A DNA stretch of 37,336 nucleotides from Solirubrobacteraceae bacterium. GTDB taxonomy: Bacteria > Actinomycetota > Thermoleophilia > Solirubrobacterales > Solirubrobacteraceae. The number at the start of each line of letters is the position of its first letter. The first letter of the stretch is position 1. The notes under the pieces were generated by a model, which was given only the letters and a program-made list of their open reading frames with translations, was not told the DNA's origin and ran no database searches. The translations under genes were made by a program, and so were the position numbers. The stretch is from contig JAEMSV010000036.1 of NCBI GenBank assembly GCA_016462625.1, positions 1-37,336 on the forward strand, written 5' to 3'. This document shows, piece by piece, positions 30,708 through 37,336 of this stretch.

Positions 30708-32425
30708 AGCTCCTGGCCATCGTCCTCGCGGTCGCTGCGGCGTACGCGATGAGCGCATCCGCGGCCGTCGCCCGCACCGAGACTCCGCTCGACACCCCCG
30801 GCTCGTTCCCGGCCGTCATGCGGAGTCTCGTCACGATCGACGCCCCGATGCCGGCGGACGTCAGCGGCGTGCCCGCGGAATGCCAGCGCCTGAGCTACTA
30901 CCGCTACCGGAACGCATCGGGTCCCACCGACCGGCAGGAGGCCGACGCGATCCTCGTCGGCATGCCCGGGATTCTCGGGGGCGCGGCATCGCTCGAGATG
31001 AACGCGCTGCAGGTCGTGCAGCGCGCGGCAGAGACCGGGCGGAGCGTCGAGTACTGGGCGCTCGACCGACGGACGAACTGTCTCGAGGATCGTCGTGGAC
31101 TCGACGCCGCCAAACGCGCAGGCGACATGCGGCGCGCCGTCGACTACTACTACCGCGGCGCCTCGATCGACGGCAAGAAGTTCGCGGGTTGGGGGCTGTC
31201 CAAGAAGCTGCGCTGGCTGAAGAGCGTCGATCTGCGCCAGGTGCTCGAGGACGAGCGCGCCGTGATCGTCGACGGCCTCCCGGATCCGCACGTCCGCGAG
31301 ACGAAGACCTTCTGCGGAGGGCACTCGCTCGGCGGGTTGATCACGGGGCTCTTCCTGGCATGGGACTTCGACGGTGACAAGGCGACGTCCGACGATGCCG
31401 GCTCCAGGCTGTGCGGCGCCGGATCGTTCGCCCTCGACACGCTCGTGACCGCCGATCCGATCGGGCTCCAGACGCTGCCGGACGTGAACCGCCTCCTGCG
31501 CTTGCCGATGGGACTTGGCCACAAGGGCATCTCGGGATTGATCGCGCGCGGCGACATCCCGAGGCTTGTGGACTTCGGGTTCATCAACCCGCAGGTGATC
31601 TCGCTGCTGTCCGCTGTCGCGCTCAACGCGAAGCTCGCCCCCCAGGCGGACAGCGCGCCACTCATCGCCAGCGTTCCTGACACCCCGTCGGTGAAGGCCG
31701 CTCTGCGCTTCTTCCACTCCGGCAACGGTGAGGATGCGAGGGCCCCGGTGCCGCTGCTGCGACGACAGCACCTGACCGGCGAGGCGCTCCTCGGCGCGTT
31801 CATCGACGACAACACGCAGCCTCTGGCGTTCACCGAGGCGAGCATCGGGATGTATGACGACGGCCCGCTGCTGCGCAAGCGCTATCCGTTCTCACCGAAC
31901 GCGACGTCCGATCCGATCCTGGGCTTCCAGCTCGGCTCGCAGCCTCTGGTCGTTCCCGCTGGCAACGAGCTGCGTGGGTGGCGCCGGTACGACGAGTCCC
32001 TGCCCGACCATCGCCGCGCGAACGGGGCTCCGGTGACGAGCGCGGCATCCGAGGTCACCGACATCCGCGACATCGAGCGAACGTTCGGCGAGGGGCCGCT
32101 GGACTTCGTCGAGGCCTACTTCCCGATGCAGCTCGTGGTCGACGTCCTGTTCGGACAGGCCGGCGATCGCGGAGGGGATCTGAGCAGCATCCGCTACCCG
32201 CAGGCTCCGCGCGGGATGCCCCGTGTGACTCTGCTCGGTGGGGAGAGCTTCACGATGCGGATCCTGAAGGTCGGTCTGCGTGACCTGCCGTCCGATCTCC
32301 AGGTGATCCCGGGGTATCAGCACCTCGACATCGTCACGGCGTCTCCGCAGCAGCCCGGCGGGGGCAAGGAGCCGGTCGCGGAGGCCGTGACGGAGTTAGT
32401 GATCGAGCACATACCGGCCGCGTGA
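30704..32425 (+). CDS. Secreted lipase/esterase-like alpha/beta hydrolase, tandem copy 2
   Basis: This is a 573-residue paralogue of the upstream gene with its own signal peptide (KLLAIVLAVAAAYAMSASAAVA). The nucleophile elbow FCGGHSLGGLITG has Ser208, and GYQHLDIV near the C-terminus offers the histidine. Conserved blocks with copy 1 include the N-terminal FPAVMRSLVTIDAPMP, RTNCLEDRRGLDAA, LLRRQHLTGEALLGAFIDDNTQPLAF and VEAYFPMQLVVDVLF, pointing to a tandem duplication followed by divergence. ATG 30704 follows AAGGGCAGG; an upstream ATG at 30503 that overlaps the copy 1 stop would add an implausible Arg-rich extension before the signal peptide. The two genes are presumably cotranscribed. Confidence 0.82.
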   Translation: MKLLAIVLAVAAAYAMSASAAVARTETPLDTPGSFPAVMRSLVTIDAPMPADVSGVPAECQRLSYYRYRNASGPTDRQEADAILVGMPGILGGAASLEMNALQVVQRAAETGRSVEYWALDRRTNCLEDRRGLDAAKRAGDMRRAVDYYYRGASIDGKKFAGWGLSKKLRWLKSVDLRQVLEDERAVIVDGLPDPHVRETKTFCGGHSLGGLITGLFLAWDFDGDKATSDDAGSRLCGAGSFALDTLVTADPIGLQTLPDVNRLLRLPMGLGHKGISGLIARGDIPRLVDFGFINPQVISLLSAVALNAKLAPQADSAPLIASVPDTPSVKAALRFFHSGNGEDARAPVPLLRRQHLTGEALLGAFIDDNTQPLAFTEASIGMYDDGPLLRKRYPFSPNATSDPILGFQLGSQPLVVPAGNELRGWRRYDESLPDHRRANGAPVTSAASEVTDIRDIERTFGEGPLDFVEAYFPMQLVVDVLFGQAGDRGGDLSSIRYPQAPRGMPRVTLLGGESFTMRILKVGLRDLPSDLQVIPGYQHLDIVTASPQQPGGGKEPVAEAVTELVIEHIPAA

Positions 32426-32615
32426 ATTGGACGGTCTTCACGACGCTGACCGTCGCCGGCGCCGCTGAACACCATCAAGGGGCCGCAGAGCGTGATGCGG
32501 TCGCTCGACGGCGGGTCAACCTGGTCGACCTCAGCTCGGACGGCCGTGGTCGGAGCGAGCCACGGCACCGATCGCAGAGGACCACATGGATCGCGGCGCG
32601 ATCCGCTCGCGGCGG

Positions 32616-32924
32616 TCAGCGTGGGGCCGGCCGGTGGCTGGTATCCGGAGTCTCTCGGCGAGCTGGGGGCTGGCCGGATGTGGCACGCATCTCGCGCAGC
32701 TGCTGGCGGACGGCGCGTGCGAACCGCGGATAGCTCGTGCGCTCAGTGAGCTTGCCGTCCGGGGTGTAGACGAAGTGCTCGACGCCGCGGGCGCGGGCCA
32801 TGTCGCGACCCCTCGTGTGCGCCTCAGCCTGCGTCGCCGCCGATCTCGATGCGCGTCCGTTGCCTTCGGGGGTGTTGATCCACTTCTGGCCGTCGTAGGT
32901 GGTGTGGATATCTCCGTGGGCCAT
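32616..32924 (-). CDS. DUF2188-family small protein
   Basis: This 102-residue protein matches the DUF2188 pattern: HTTYDGQKWINTPEGNGRASRSAATQAEAHTRGRDMARARGVEHFVYTPDGKLTERTSYP, in which an aromatic W strand, a repeat-like 'TQAEA...GRD.A' helix and a 'DGK...SYP' hairpin recur. The family is widespread and uncharacterised, often a small soluble protein of stress or accessory loci. The C-terminal tail (RATSGQPPARRETPDTSHRPAP) is disordered-looking. ATG 32924 has AGGAGA seven bases upstream, which decides the start over longer open frames. It is divergent from the isochorismatase-family gene. Confidence 0.78.
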   Translation of the reverse strand: MAHGDIHTTYDGQKWINTPEGNGRASRSAATQAEAHTRGRDMARARGVEHFVYTPDGKLTERTSYPRFARAVRQQLREMRATSGQPPARRETPDTSHRPAPR

Positions 32925-33014
32925 CTTCCGTTCTCCTACGAGGTTTCTGACGCCGCGTCGGTACCCCTGTGCATGCGATGTGAATCGCGACTCGGAGCGC
33001 CGGTCAGACGAATC

Positions 33015-33028
33015 TGATCGACCGATCA
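33015..33028. promoter_or_regulatory. Perfect 6-base inverted repeat between divergent genes
   Basis: TGATCG and CGATCA flank a two-base centre (AC). The element lies between the DUF2188 gene and the isochorismatase-family gene and could be an operator for either; no regulator is adjacent. Confidence 0.3.
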
Positions 33029-33069
33029 CGGCCCGGGTTATCCCAAGGGCGCGCGGGTAAGGGCCAGCC

Positions 33070-33618
33070 ATGAGCAAGAGCGCCCTGATCGTCATCGACA
33101 TGCTCAACCGATACGACCACGAGGATGCCGAGCCGCTGCGTGCCTCCGTCCGTGAGGTCACGCCGGTTCTGGCCGACCTCATCGAGAGCGCCTCAGCGCA
33201 GGACGCGCTGGTCGTGTACGTCAACGACAATCACGGTGACTGGACCGCTGGGCGCTCGGCCATCGCACGGGACGCGCTCGCCGGACGGGCCCCGGAGTTG
33301 GTCGAGCCGATCGTCCCGGGGCCTCAGACGCCGTTCCTGGTGAAGGCCCGGCACTCCGCCTTCTACGCCACGCAGCTGGAGTACATGCTGCGCGAGCAGG
33401 GCGTCGAGCGGGTCGTCCTCACCGGGCAAGTCACCGAGCAGTGCGTCTTCTACACCGCGCTCGACGCCTACGTCCGCCACTTCGGCGTCACCGTGCCTCG
33501 TGACGCGGTCGCGCACATCCATGGAGACCTCGCCGAGGCCGCCCTGCGCATGATGGAGAGCAACATGCGCGCCGACATCGTGGATGCGGCCGGCGCATTG
33601 GACGCTCTCCGTCAGTGA
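33070..33618 (+). CDS. Isochorismatase-family cysteine hydrolase
   Basis: This 182-residue cytoplasmic enzyme is of the isochorismatase-like superfamily (nicotinamidase, N-carbamoylsarcosine amidase and related amidases). The catalytic triad is visible: Asp10 in LIVIDMLN, Lys92 in [13 protein letters not shown] and Cys125 in [13 protein letters not shown]. Metal-binding histidines of true nicotinamidases (DxHxxxH) are not evident (VNDNHGDW is present instead), so PncA activity is not claimed. AAGGG at 33059-33063 lies six bases before ATG 33070. It is next to a decayed NAD synthetase fragment, which makes a link to NAD metabolism tempting but unproven. Confidence 0.92.
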   Translation: MSKSALIVIDMLNRYDHEDAEPLRASVREVTPVLADLIESASAQDALVVYVNDNHGDWTAGRSAIARDALAGRAPELVEPIVPGPQTPFLVKARHSAFYATQLEYMLREQGVERVVLTGQVTEQCVFYTALDAYVRHFGVTVPRDAVAHIHGDLAEAALRMMESNMRADIVDAAGALDALRQ

Positions 33619-33638
33619 ACGACGACGCAGGAGACCAC

Positions 33639-33897
33639 ATGGAGTTCCGCTCGCCACCGTGCTCGTGAACCTGTCTGGAAGCCCGATCACGGTCGGGCAG
33701 GCCGAGGACCGCAAGTTGCTCTGCCGATCGCAGTCCTCCCGGTGTCTGGCCGCATACGTCTACGCGGCCGCCGGTCAAGGCGAGTCGACGACCGACCTCT
33801 CGTGGGACGGCAGACGATGATCTACGAGAACGGCGTCCTCCTCGCCGAGAGCGAGCGATTCCCTCAGGGCGACCGCCGATCCGTCGCAGACGTCGAC
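33639..33897 (+). pseudogene. nadE: Decayed remnant of glutamine-dependent NAD synthetase
   Basis: From 33653 the sequence reads [21 protein letters not shown], then [26 protein letters not shown], and in another frame [28 protein letters not shown], up to 33897. This is a contiguous block of the nitrilase-type glutaminase domain of bacterial NadE. The frame changes at 33811-33812, where one C of the expected GGC-CAG is missing. Upstream, AGGAG and ATG 33639 encode MEFRSP, resembling a NadE N-terminus, joined directly to residue about 205 of the protein. The whole synthetase domain is absent. It is a relic with an internal deletion, a frameshift and loss of the 3' part. Confidence 0.82.
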
Positions 33898-33999
33898 CAC
33901 TGCCGTGCCGACACGTGCCTGCCGTTCGTCTAGAACGGTGGGCTTGCAGGTACCGGGAAGTGTGACGCGTTCCCCAGCGATCTGAGATGCGATGACGAG

Positions 34000-34905
34000 A
34001 TGGACGGGTACCTTCCGGGCGTGCCCGAGGTGGATCTTCACGGCCATCGCATGAGCTATCGCCTCGCGGGAGACGGTCCCGCGATCCTGCTGCTGCACGG
34101 AATCACATCTAGCTCCCGGAGTTGGGCGTCGGTGATCGAGCCGCTCGCCGACCAGGCGACGGTGATCGCGCCCGACCTCCCCGGCCACGGCCAATCCGAC
34201 AAGCCGAAGGGCGACTACTCGTTGGGGTCGTACGCGAGCGCGCTGCGCGATCTGCTGGCGGTGATCGACGTGCCGCGCGTCACGGTCGTCGGGCACTCGC
34301 TCGGCGGCGGCGTCGCGATGCAGTTCGTCTACCAGTTCCCCGAGCGTGTTGACCGGCTCGTCCTGGTCTCCAGCGGAGGACTGGGGGAGGAGGTGAGCCT
34401 CGCGCTTCGCGCGGCCACACTGCCGGGCGCCGAGCTGGTGCTGCCGGTGCTCTTCGGTCCATGGGCGCAGACGGCCGGACGCGTGGCGGGCACGGTCCTC
34501 GGACGCCTCGGCGTGCGTTCGAGCGCGAATACGCGTGGGCTCGTCGACGGCATGGCTTCGCTCCGCGACGGCGAGGCACGCCGGGCCTTTGTGCAGTCGG
34601 CGCGCGCGGTCATCGATGCGCGCGGGCAGCGCATCGACGCCCGCGCCCGGCTGTATCTCGCGGAGTCGCTCCCCACGATGCTCGTCTGGGGTGACGCTGA
34701 CGCGATCATCCCTCTCGCGCACGGCCAACGTGCCCACGAGCTGATGCCGCACAGTCGGCTGGAAGTGTTTCCCGGCGCCGGGCACTTTCCGTTCAACGAC
34801 GATCCGGAGCGATTCGTCGACGTGCTCGCCGATTTCATCGCGACCACGGATCCGAGCGACGTGGATGAGCACGACATCGCCGCGCTGCTCCGTCGAGGGG
34901 CGTGA
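34000..34905 (+). CDS. Alpha/beta hydrolase, probable esterase or C-C hydrolase
   Basis: This is a 301-residue soluble alpha/beta-hydrolase. The oxyanion motif LLLHGITSSSRSW (about 30-42) precedes VIAPDLPGHGQSDKP. The nucleophile elbow GHSLGGG has Ser100, the acid is Asp234 in VWGDADAIIP and the histidine His262 in PGAGHFPFNDDP. The complete triad and the PDLPGHGxSDKP strand are typical of the epoxide-hydrolase-like/MhpC-like group acting on lipophilic esters or ring-cleavage products. A C-terminal extension (DPSDVDEHDIAALLRRGA) follows the core. ATG 34000 is used; upstream bases lack a clear ribosome-binding site. Confidence 0.9.
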   Translation: MDGYLPGVPEVDLHGHRMSYRLAGDGPAILLLHGITSSSRSWASVIEPLADQATVIAPDLPGHGQSDKPKGDYSLGSYASALRDLLAVIDVPRVTVVGHSLGGGVAMQFVYQFPERVDRLVLVSSGGLGEEVSLALRAATLPGAELVLPVLFGPWAQTAGRVAGTVLGRLGVRSSANTRGLVDGMASLRDGEARRAFVQSARAVIDARGQRIDARARLYLAESLPTMLVWGDADAIIPLAHGQRAHELMPHSRLEVFPGAGHFPFNDDPERFVDVLADFIATTDPSDVDEHDIAALLRRGA

Positions 34906-34989
34906 CCGTACGTGCGAGTTGCTCTTACCACTTGCGGTCACTGCTCATTGAATGATTGAGAGTTGCTGCGCTCGGGCACGGGGAGCGTC

Positions 34990-36231
34990 GTGAGACGCGC
35001 CGTGATCCTCCTGCTGGCTGTCGGCGCATGCACGTCGGTGGGTGACGCCAGAGCCGAGCTGCCCGATGTCGGGACGTGGATCGGCAACCGCGAGGCGGCT
35101 GCCTCGTCCGCTGGTCATCTCGCGGTGCCGTCGGAGACCTCGGACTTCCGGCTCGTGATCAGGTTCGCTGATCCTGGTGGCACGTTCGGACCGCCGGTTC
35201 CGCTTCCCGGCAAAGGCGGTTACGCCCCCGTGGTCGCGCTCGGACCGAGTGGGGAGGCGCTCGTCGTCTGGACGCCGGGCGGTCCGAACGACATCGCGCT
35301 CGCAGCGTTCCGGCCACCGGGCGGCGCGTTCGGCCCAGCCGAGCAGATCGCCACCGACGCCGCGTTTGGGGAGGACGGCCCATCGATCGCGTTCGACGCG
35401 GCAGGCACAGCGGCCGTGCTCTGGGCGAGCACGAAAGGCAAGTCGGTGGTGGTGCGCCAGCGCGCGTCTGATGGAACGTGGTCGCCGCGCGATGAGATCC
35501 GCGCGCCCAACGCGTTCCGGCCGCAGCTGGCGCTCGCGTCGTCCGGTGCGGCCGTGGCGACGTGGCGGCAGACACCGCGGATTGCGACCCGAGGGTTTCC
35601 GAAGACCCAGGTTGCGGTCGCGACACGTCCGGCCGGCAGCCGGTTCGGAGCACCACAGGTCATCGCCGGTCTGAAACGCGACACGCCGCAGGAACCGGTG
35701 CTCAACATGAACGACCGCGGAGATGCCGTCGTGGCCTGGATCGAAGACGAGCCGGAGCGCGGAGAGTTCTTCTCCGCGATCTACGCGGCGTTCCGCAGCG
35801 GCGAAGGCCGGTTCGGCCGCCCCACGCGCATCTCGCGGCGGCTCGTCTCGGGCAGCGGGCCGTCGGTCTCCGTCGGCGCAGACGGTCGGATGGTGCTCGC
35901 CTGGGGCGCATACTGGGACCGGACCGGCGAGGCGCGCATCCGCACCGCTTCGGGCCGGCTGCTGCCGATCCGGGTCGTCTCCCGTGATCTCCAGGAGGAC
36001 ACCGCGCCCGTCGCCCTGGCTTACGGTCAGGGCGTCGTCGCCTGGAACGACCGCGATCCCGGCGTAACACACGTCCGCTTCGCCCACGCAAACGGCGTCG
36101 GCGCCTTCGGACCGCCGGAGCACGTGCTCACCGCGCGGGAGATCGGAGGCTCACGCGCGCCGCAGTTGTTCGCCGTGCCGTCTGGGCTGGTGCTGGTCGG
36201 CCCTGGCGATCGGATCAGTCGTTCGCCGTGA
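34990..36231 (+). CDS. Secreted repeat protein, probable beta-propeller
   Basis: This 413-residue exported protein has a signal peptide (RRAVILLLAVGACTSVGDARA). The rest is built from about six or seven repeats of roughly 45-55 residues, each with a G-x-A-x-V-x-W core and an F-G-x-P end, for example SGEALVVWTPGG...GGAFGPAEQI, DRGDAVVAWIEDE...EGRFGRPTRI and GQGVVAWNDRDPG...VGAFGPPEHV. This is the form of a beta-propeller. No catalytic motif is seen, so a binding or structural surface role is inferred. GTG 34990 has GGGGAG (34980-34985) four bases upstream and begins the signal peptide directly. Confidence 0.7.
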   Translation: MRRAVILLLAVGACTSVGDARAELPDVGTWIGNREAAASSAGHLAVPSETSDFRLVIRFADPGGTFGPPVPLPGKGGYAPVVALGPSGEALVVWTPGGPNDIALAAFRPPGGAFGPAEQIATDAAFGEDGPSIAFDAAGTAAVLWASTKGKSVVVRQRASDGTWSPRDEIRAPNAFRPQLALASSGAAVATWRQTPRIATRGFPKTQVAVATRPAGSRFGAPQVIAGLKRDTPQEPVLNMNDRGDAVVAWIEDEPERGEFFSAIYAAFRSGEGRFGRPTRISRRLVSGSGPSVSVGADGRMVLAWGAYWDRTGEARIRTASGRLLPIRVVSRDLQEDTAPVALAYGQGVVAWNDRDPGVTHVRFAHANGVGAFGPPEHVLTAREIGGSRAPQLFAVPSGLVLVGPGDRISRSP

Positions 36232-36314
36232 CCGGCCGCGCCAGTGTGCAACCTGGTCCGCCCGGCTGGTCTGCACGCGCCGAGCGCAAGCTTCCGGAAG
36301 CACCTGAGAAACGC

Positions 36315-36340
36315 TGAAGGCCCGCGATTGCGGGCCTTCA
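36315..36340 (-). terminator. Rho-independent terminator copy next to tRNA-Gly fragment
   Basis: Arms at 36315-36325 and 36330-36340 (TGAAGGCCCGC and its reverse complement) pair perfectly over 11 bases around a GATT loop. It sits just 3' of the truncated tRNA on the minus strand, in the same position as the terminator of the intact tRNA at 37254-37277, so it appears to have been duplicated with it. Confidence 0.7.
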
Positions 36341-36388
36341 GGTGAAGCGGATGAAGGGACTCGAACCCTCGACCTTCTGCATGGCAAG
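36341..36388. repeat. 48-base direct repeat, left copy (tRNA-Gly 3' half)
   Basis: An exact 48-base match to 37279-37326, in the same orientation, covers the 3' half of tRNA-Gly(GCC) and a few bases beyond its 3' end. The match ends abruptly at the anticodon loop. This is the form of an att site created by integration into a tRNA gene. Confidence 0.9.
36346..36388 (-). pseudogene. Truncated tRNA-Gly(GCC), 3' half only
   Basis: The minus strand has the anticodon loop (CTTGCCAT), the 3' anticodon arm, variable loop, T arm (GAGGGTTCGAGTCCCTT) and acceptor strand CATCCGC-T of tRNA-Gly, but the D arm and 5' acceptor strand are missing. It cannot form a functional tRNA. Confidence 0.88.
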
Positions 36389-36484
36389 AGCGCCCGCGGT
36401 GGGCGTCGATCTCGCGCGTCGGGCCGAGGCGGTCGGAGCGGGTGGCGGGAATGCCGTCCGATCCAGGTGGTCGCGGGGTGTTCT

Positions 36485-36498
36485 GGGCAGTACTGCCC
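36485..36498. promoter_or_regulatory. Perfect 14-base palindrome upstream of the lipoprotein-like gene
   Basis: GGGCAGTACTGCCC is a perfect dyad inside the segment bounded by the tRNA repeats, 90 bases before the start at 36588. It could be an operator or recombination-related site. The rest of 36389-36587 shows no other recognisable feature. Confidence 0.35.
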
Positions 36499-36587
36499 TC
36501 CGCTCGAGACCGTCCCGGTGACGACTGGGCGAACGAGCGCTACCTGGGTCGCTGTAACGTTCCTCCCTCTACCAGTAAGGCATTCTT

Positions 36588-37238
36588 GTGCATCGGCCCC
36601 CCTCACTGTTCGCCTACTCGCCGAGAGGCGGCTTCGTCCGCCATCTGGCGCTTTTCCTCTTTGGAGTCGCGGCGCTCTCGGGATCTGCCGTCGGATGCGG
36701 GGAAACCCAGCCGGAGCACAACTGGACGGGGAAGGGCGGCTCCGACTTGCTCAGGTTCGTGGACTCAGACGGCCGCACCGGCATGCTCCACGCGCGGTTG
36801 GAGCGTGGCGAACCGGTGGTCGAATACGAGCTTCCAGGGTTCGGCGGTGGGGCGTACCTCATCGGTGTGTGGTGCCAGAGCGGGGCCGTGGACCCACGTG
36901 TCGAGCAGTACGGCGAGTTCGAGGTGCTCTACGGGGCGGCGGTGGACGAGGCGGCGTCCGTTCGGTACGCGCGCTCGACCGGCGGTCATGCCTTTCTCCG
37001 GACCCGACGTCTACCCGGCCTTCCGCTCCGTTGGTTCGCCGGGCACCTGCCCGCAGGAACGGTGCGGTCGCTGAACCAGGTCGAGGCGATCGGGCGCGGC
37101 GGGCTCGAGCTCGGCTCGCCGCACTACAACCGCGGCGACGGGACCTTTCCCGCCCTCGATGGAGCATGGGAGCGCCGGAGCCCGAAGGAGCGCGGCCCGC
37201 GCCCGCCGGGCTTGAAGTGCCGCCGCGGCGGCGGGTAG
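36588..37238 (+). CDS. Putative lipoprotein of the tRNA-bounded segment, unknown function
   Basis: This predicted 216-residue exported protein has an N-terminal hydrophobic segment (HLALFLFGVAALSGSAVGC) ending in Cys37, a loose lipobox (AVGC). The mature part begins GETQPEHNWTGKGGSDLL and has LRFVDSDGRTGMLHARLERGEPVVEYELPGFGGGAYLIGVWCQSG, which looks like a folded beta-rich domain, and a Pro/Arg/Gly-rich tail. No family is recognised. GTG 36588 follows TAAGG at 36576-36580; a start nearer the hydrophobic segment is not available in frame. It is the only gene between the two tRNA-Gly repeats and may be its cargo. Confidence 0.6.
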   Translation: MHRPPSLFAYSPRGGFVRHLALFLFGVAALSGSAVGCGETQPEHNWTGKGGSDLLRFVDSDGRTGMLHARLERGEPVVEYELPGFGGGAYLIGVWCQSGAVDPRVEQYGEFEVLYGAAVDEAASVRYARSTGGHAFLRTRRLPGLPLRWFAGHLPAGTVRSLNQVEAIGRGGLELGSPHYNRGDGTFPALDGAWERRSPKERGPRPPGLKCRRGGG

Positions 37239-37253
37239 GACCCGAGGAACGCG

Positions 37254-37277
37254 AAAGGCCCGCGCTTGCGGGCCCTT
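37254..37277 (-). terminator. Rho-independent terminator of tRNA-Gly
   Basis: GGCCCGC (37257-37263) and GCGGGCC (37268-37274) pair around a GCTT loop; on the minus strand the stem is preceded by AAG and followed by TTT, immediately downstream of the tRNA 3' end. Confidence 0.75.
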
Positions 37278-37278
37278 C

Positions 37279-37326
37279 GGTGAAGCGGATGAAGGGACTC
37301 GAACCCTCGACCTTCTGCATGGCAAG
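37279..37326. repeat. 48-base direct repeat, right copy (within tRNA-Gly)
   Basis: This exact copy of 36341-36388 lies inside the complete tRNA-Gly gene; beyond 37326 the tRNA sequence continues (CAGACGCTCT) while the left copy diverges. Confidence 0.9.
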
Positions 37327-37336
37327 CAGACGCTCT
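37284..37336 (-). tRNA. tRNA-Gly(GCC), 5' end beyond window
   Basis: Minus-strand tRNA with anticodon stem TCTGC/GCAGA around loop TTGCCAT (anticodon GCC, reads GGC), T arm GAGGG-TTCGAGT-CCCTT and 3' acceptor strand CATCCGC with discriminator T; CCA is not encoded. The first ~20 bases (5' acceptor and most of the D arm) lie past the window edge, where a GCGGATG 5' strand is expected. Confidence 0.9.

Larger units (their letters stand above)
36341..37326. mobile_element. Candidate miniature integrated element or integration scar at tRNA-Gly
   Basis: Two exact 48-base direct repeats, one inside the tRNA-Gly gene and one an isolated 3' half, bound a segment of 938 bases per repeat unit. The intact tRNA lies at the right edge and the orphan fragment at the left, as expected when an element enters at the anticodon-loop/3' half of a tRNA. 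Only one gene, a lipoprotein-like protein, lies inside; no integrase is present. It may be a passively mobilised islet, the residue of a larger element, or an unequal tRNA-cluster rearrangement. Confidence 0.5.

Noticed and set aside
34944..34960. CTCA...TGAG 17-base imperfect palindrome before the secreted repeat protein
   Set aside because: Only six of eight pairs match and there is no second copy or neighbouring regulator to support an operator call.
36442..37074. Open frame in another phase across the lipoprotein-like gene
   Set aside because: It is Ser/Arg/Thr-rich and lacks the hydrophobic export signal found in the chosen frame.

Overview
The window is very GC-rich, densely coded bacterial DNA, most likely from an actinobacterium of the class Thermoleophilia (Solirubrobacterales type). 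That placement is inferred from gene content: a FliA/WhiG-type sigma factor, large LuxR-family LAL regulator, MacB-like exporter with a peptidoglycan-binding adaptor, zinc-ribbon/RNase HI/ZIP operon, and propeller-like secreted proteins. It also fits the frequent GTG/TTG starts. No rRNA gene or CRISPR array was seen, and no integrase or transposase gene was recognised.

Layout. 1-6458: the 3' part of a FliA/WhiG-type sigma factor, a secreted penicillin-acylase-family hydrolase and a membrane PAS-GAF-GGDEF-EAL cyclic-di-GMP protein. 6535-11076: an EF-G-like GTPase, then a compact operon (zinc-ribbon protein, small protein, RNase HI, ZIP transporter) and a small membrane protein. 11114-14271: a DUF5718-like protein, convergent with a two-gene operon (dihydrofolate-reductase-like protein, siderophore-interacting flavoprotein), then an alpha/beta hydrolase. 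14277-19104: a LAL regulator divergent from an epoxide-hydrolase-like enzyme that overlaps a DipZ-like thioredoxin protein. 19111-24823: a five-gene envelope operon (VanY-like peptidase, twin-repeat lipoprotein, adaptor, ABC ATPase, MacB-like permease) in which every junction is a 4-base overlap, divergent from a response regulator/histidine kinase pair. The arrangement suggests a two-component system controlling an export and cell-wall module.

24883-37336 looks more accessory: a small membrane protein, a second diguanylate cyclase, a metallo-beta-lactamase-fold protein with a degraded metal motif, a TetR regulator, two tandem paralogous secreted lipase-like proteins, a DUF2188 protein, an isochorismatase-family hydrolase, a decayed nadE remnant, an alpha/beta hydrolase and a secreted repeat protein. 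The end of the window holds a tRNA-Gly(GCC) gene cut by the window edge, and a 48-base exact copy of its 3' half 938 bases away, enclosing one small lipoprotein-like gene. This has the form of a tRNA-targeted integration scar or miniature element.

Several genes lack a Shine-Dalgarno sequence and instead have a TANNNT -10-like hexamer 6-9 bases before the start codon (11114, 13423, 23068, 24883, 8644, and minus-strand 28635), suggesting that leaderless transcription is common here. Gene-free stretches at 26450-26636, 27723-27918 and 32426-32615 show nothing recognisable apart from the candidate operator at 26510-26528. The longest non-coding stretch, 36232-36587, holds a terminator, the tRNA fragment and a 14-base palindrome.
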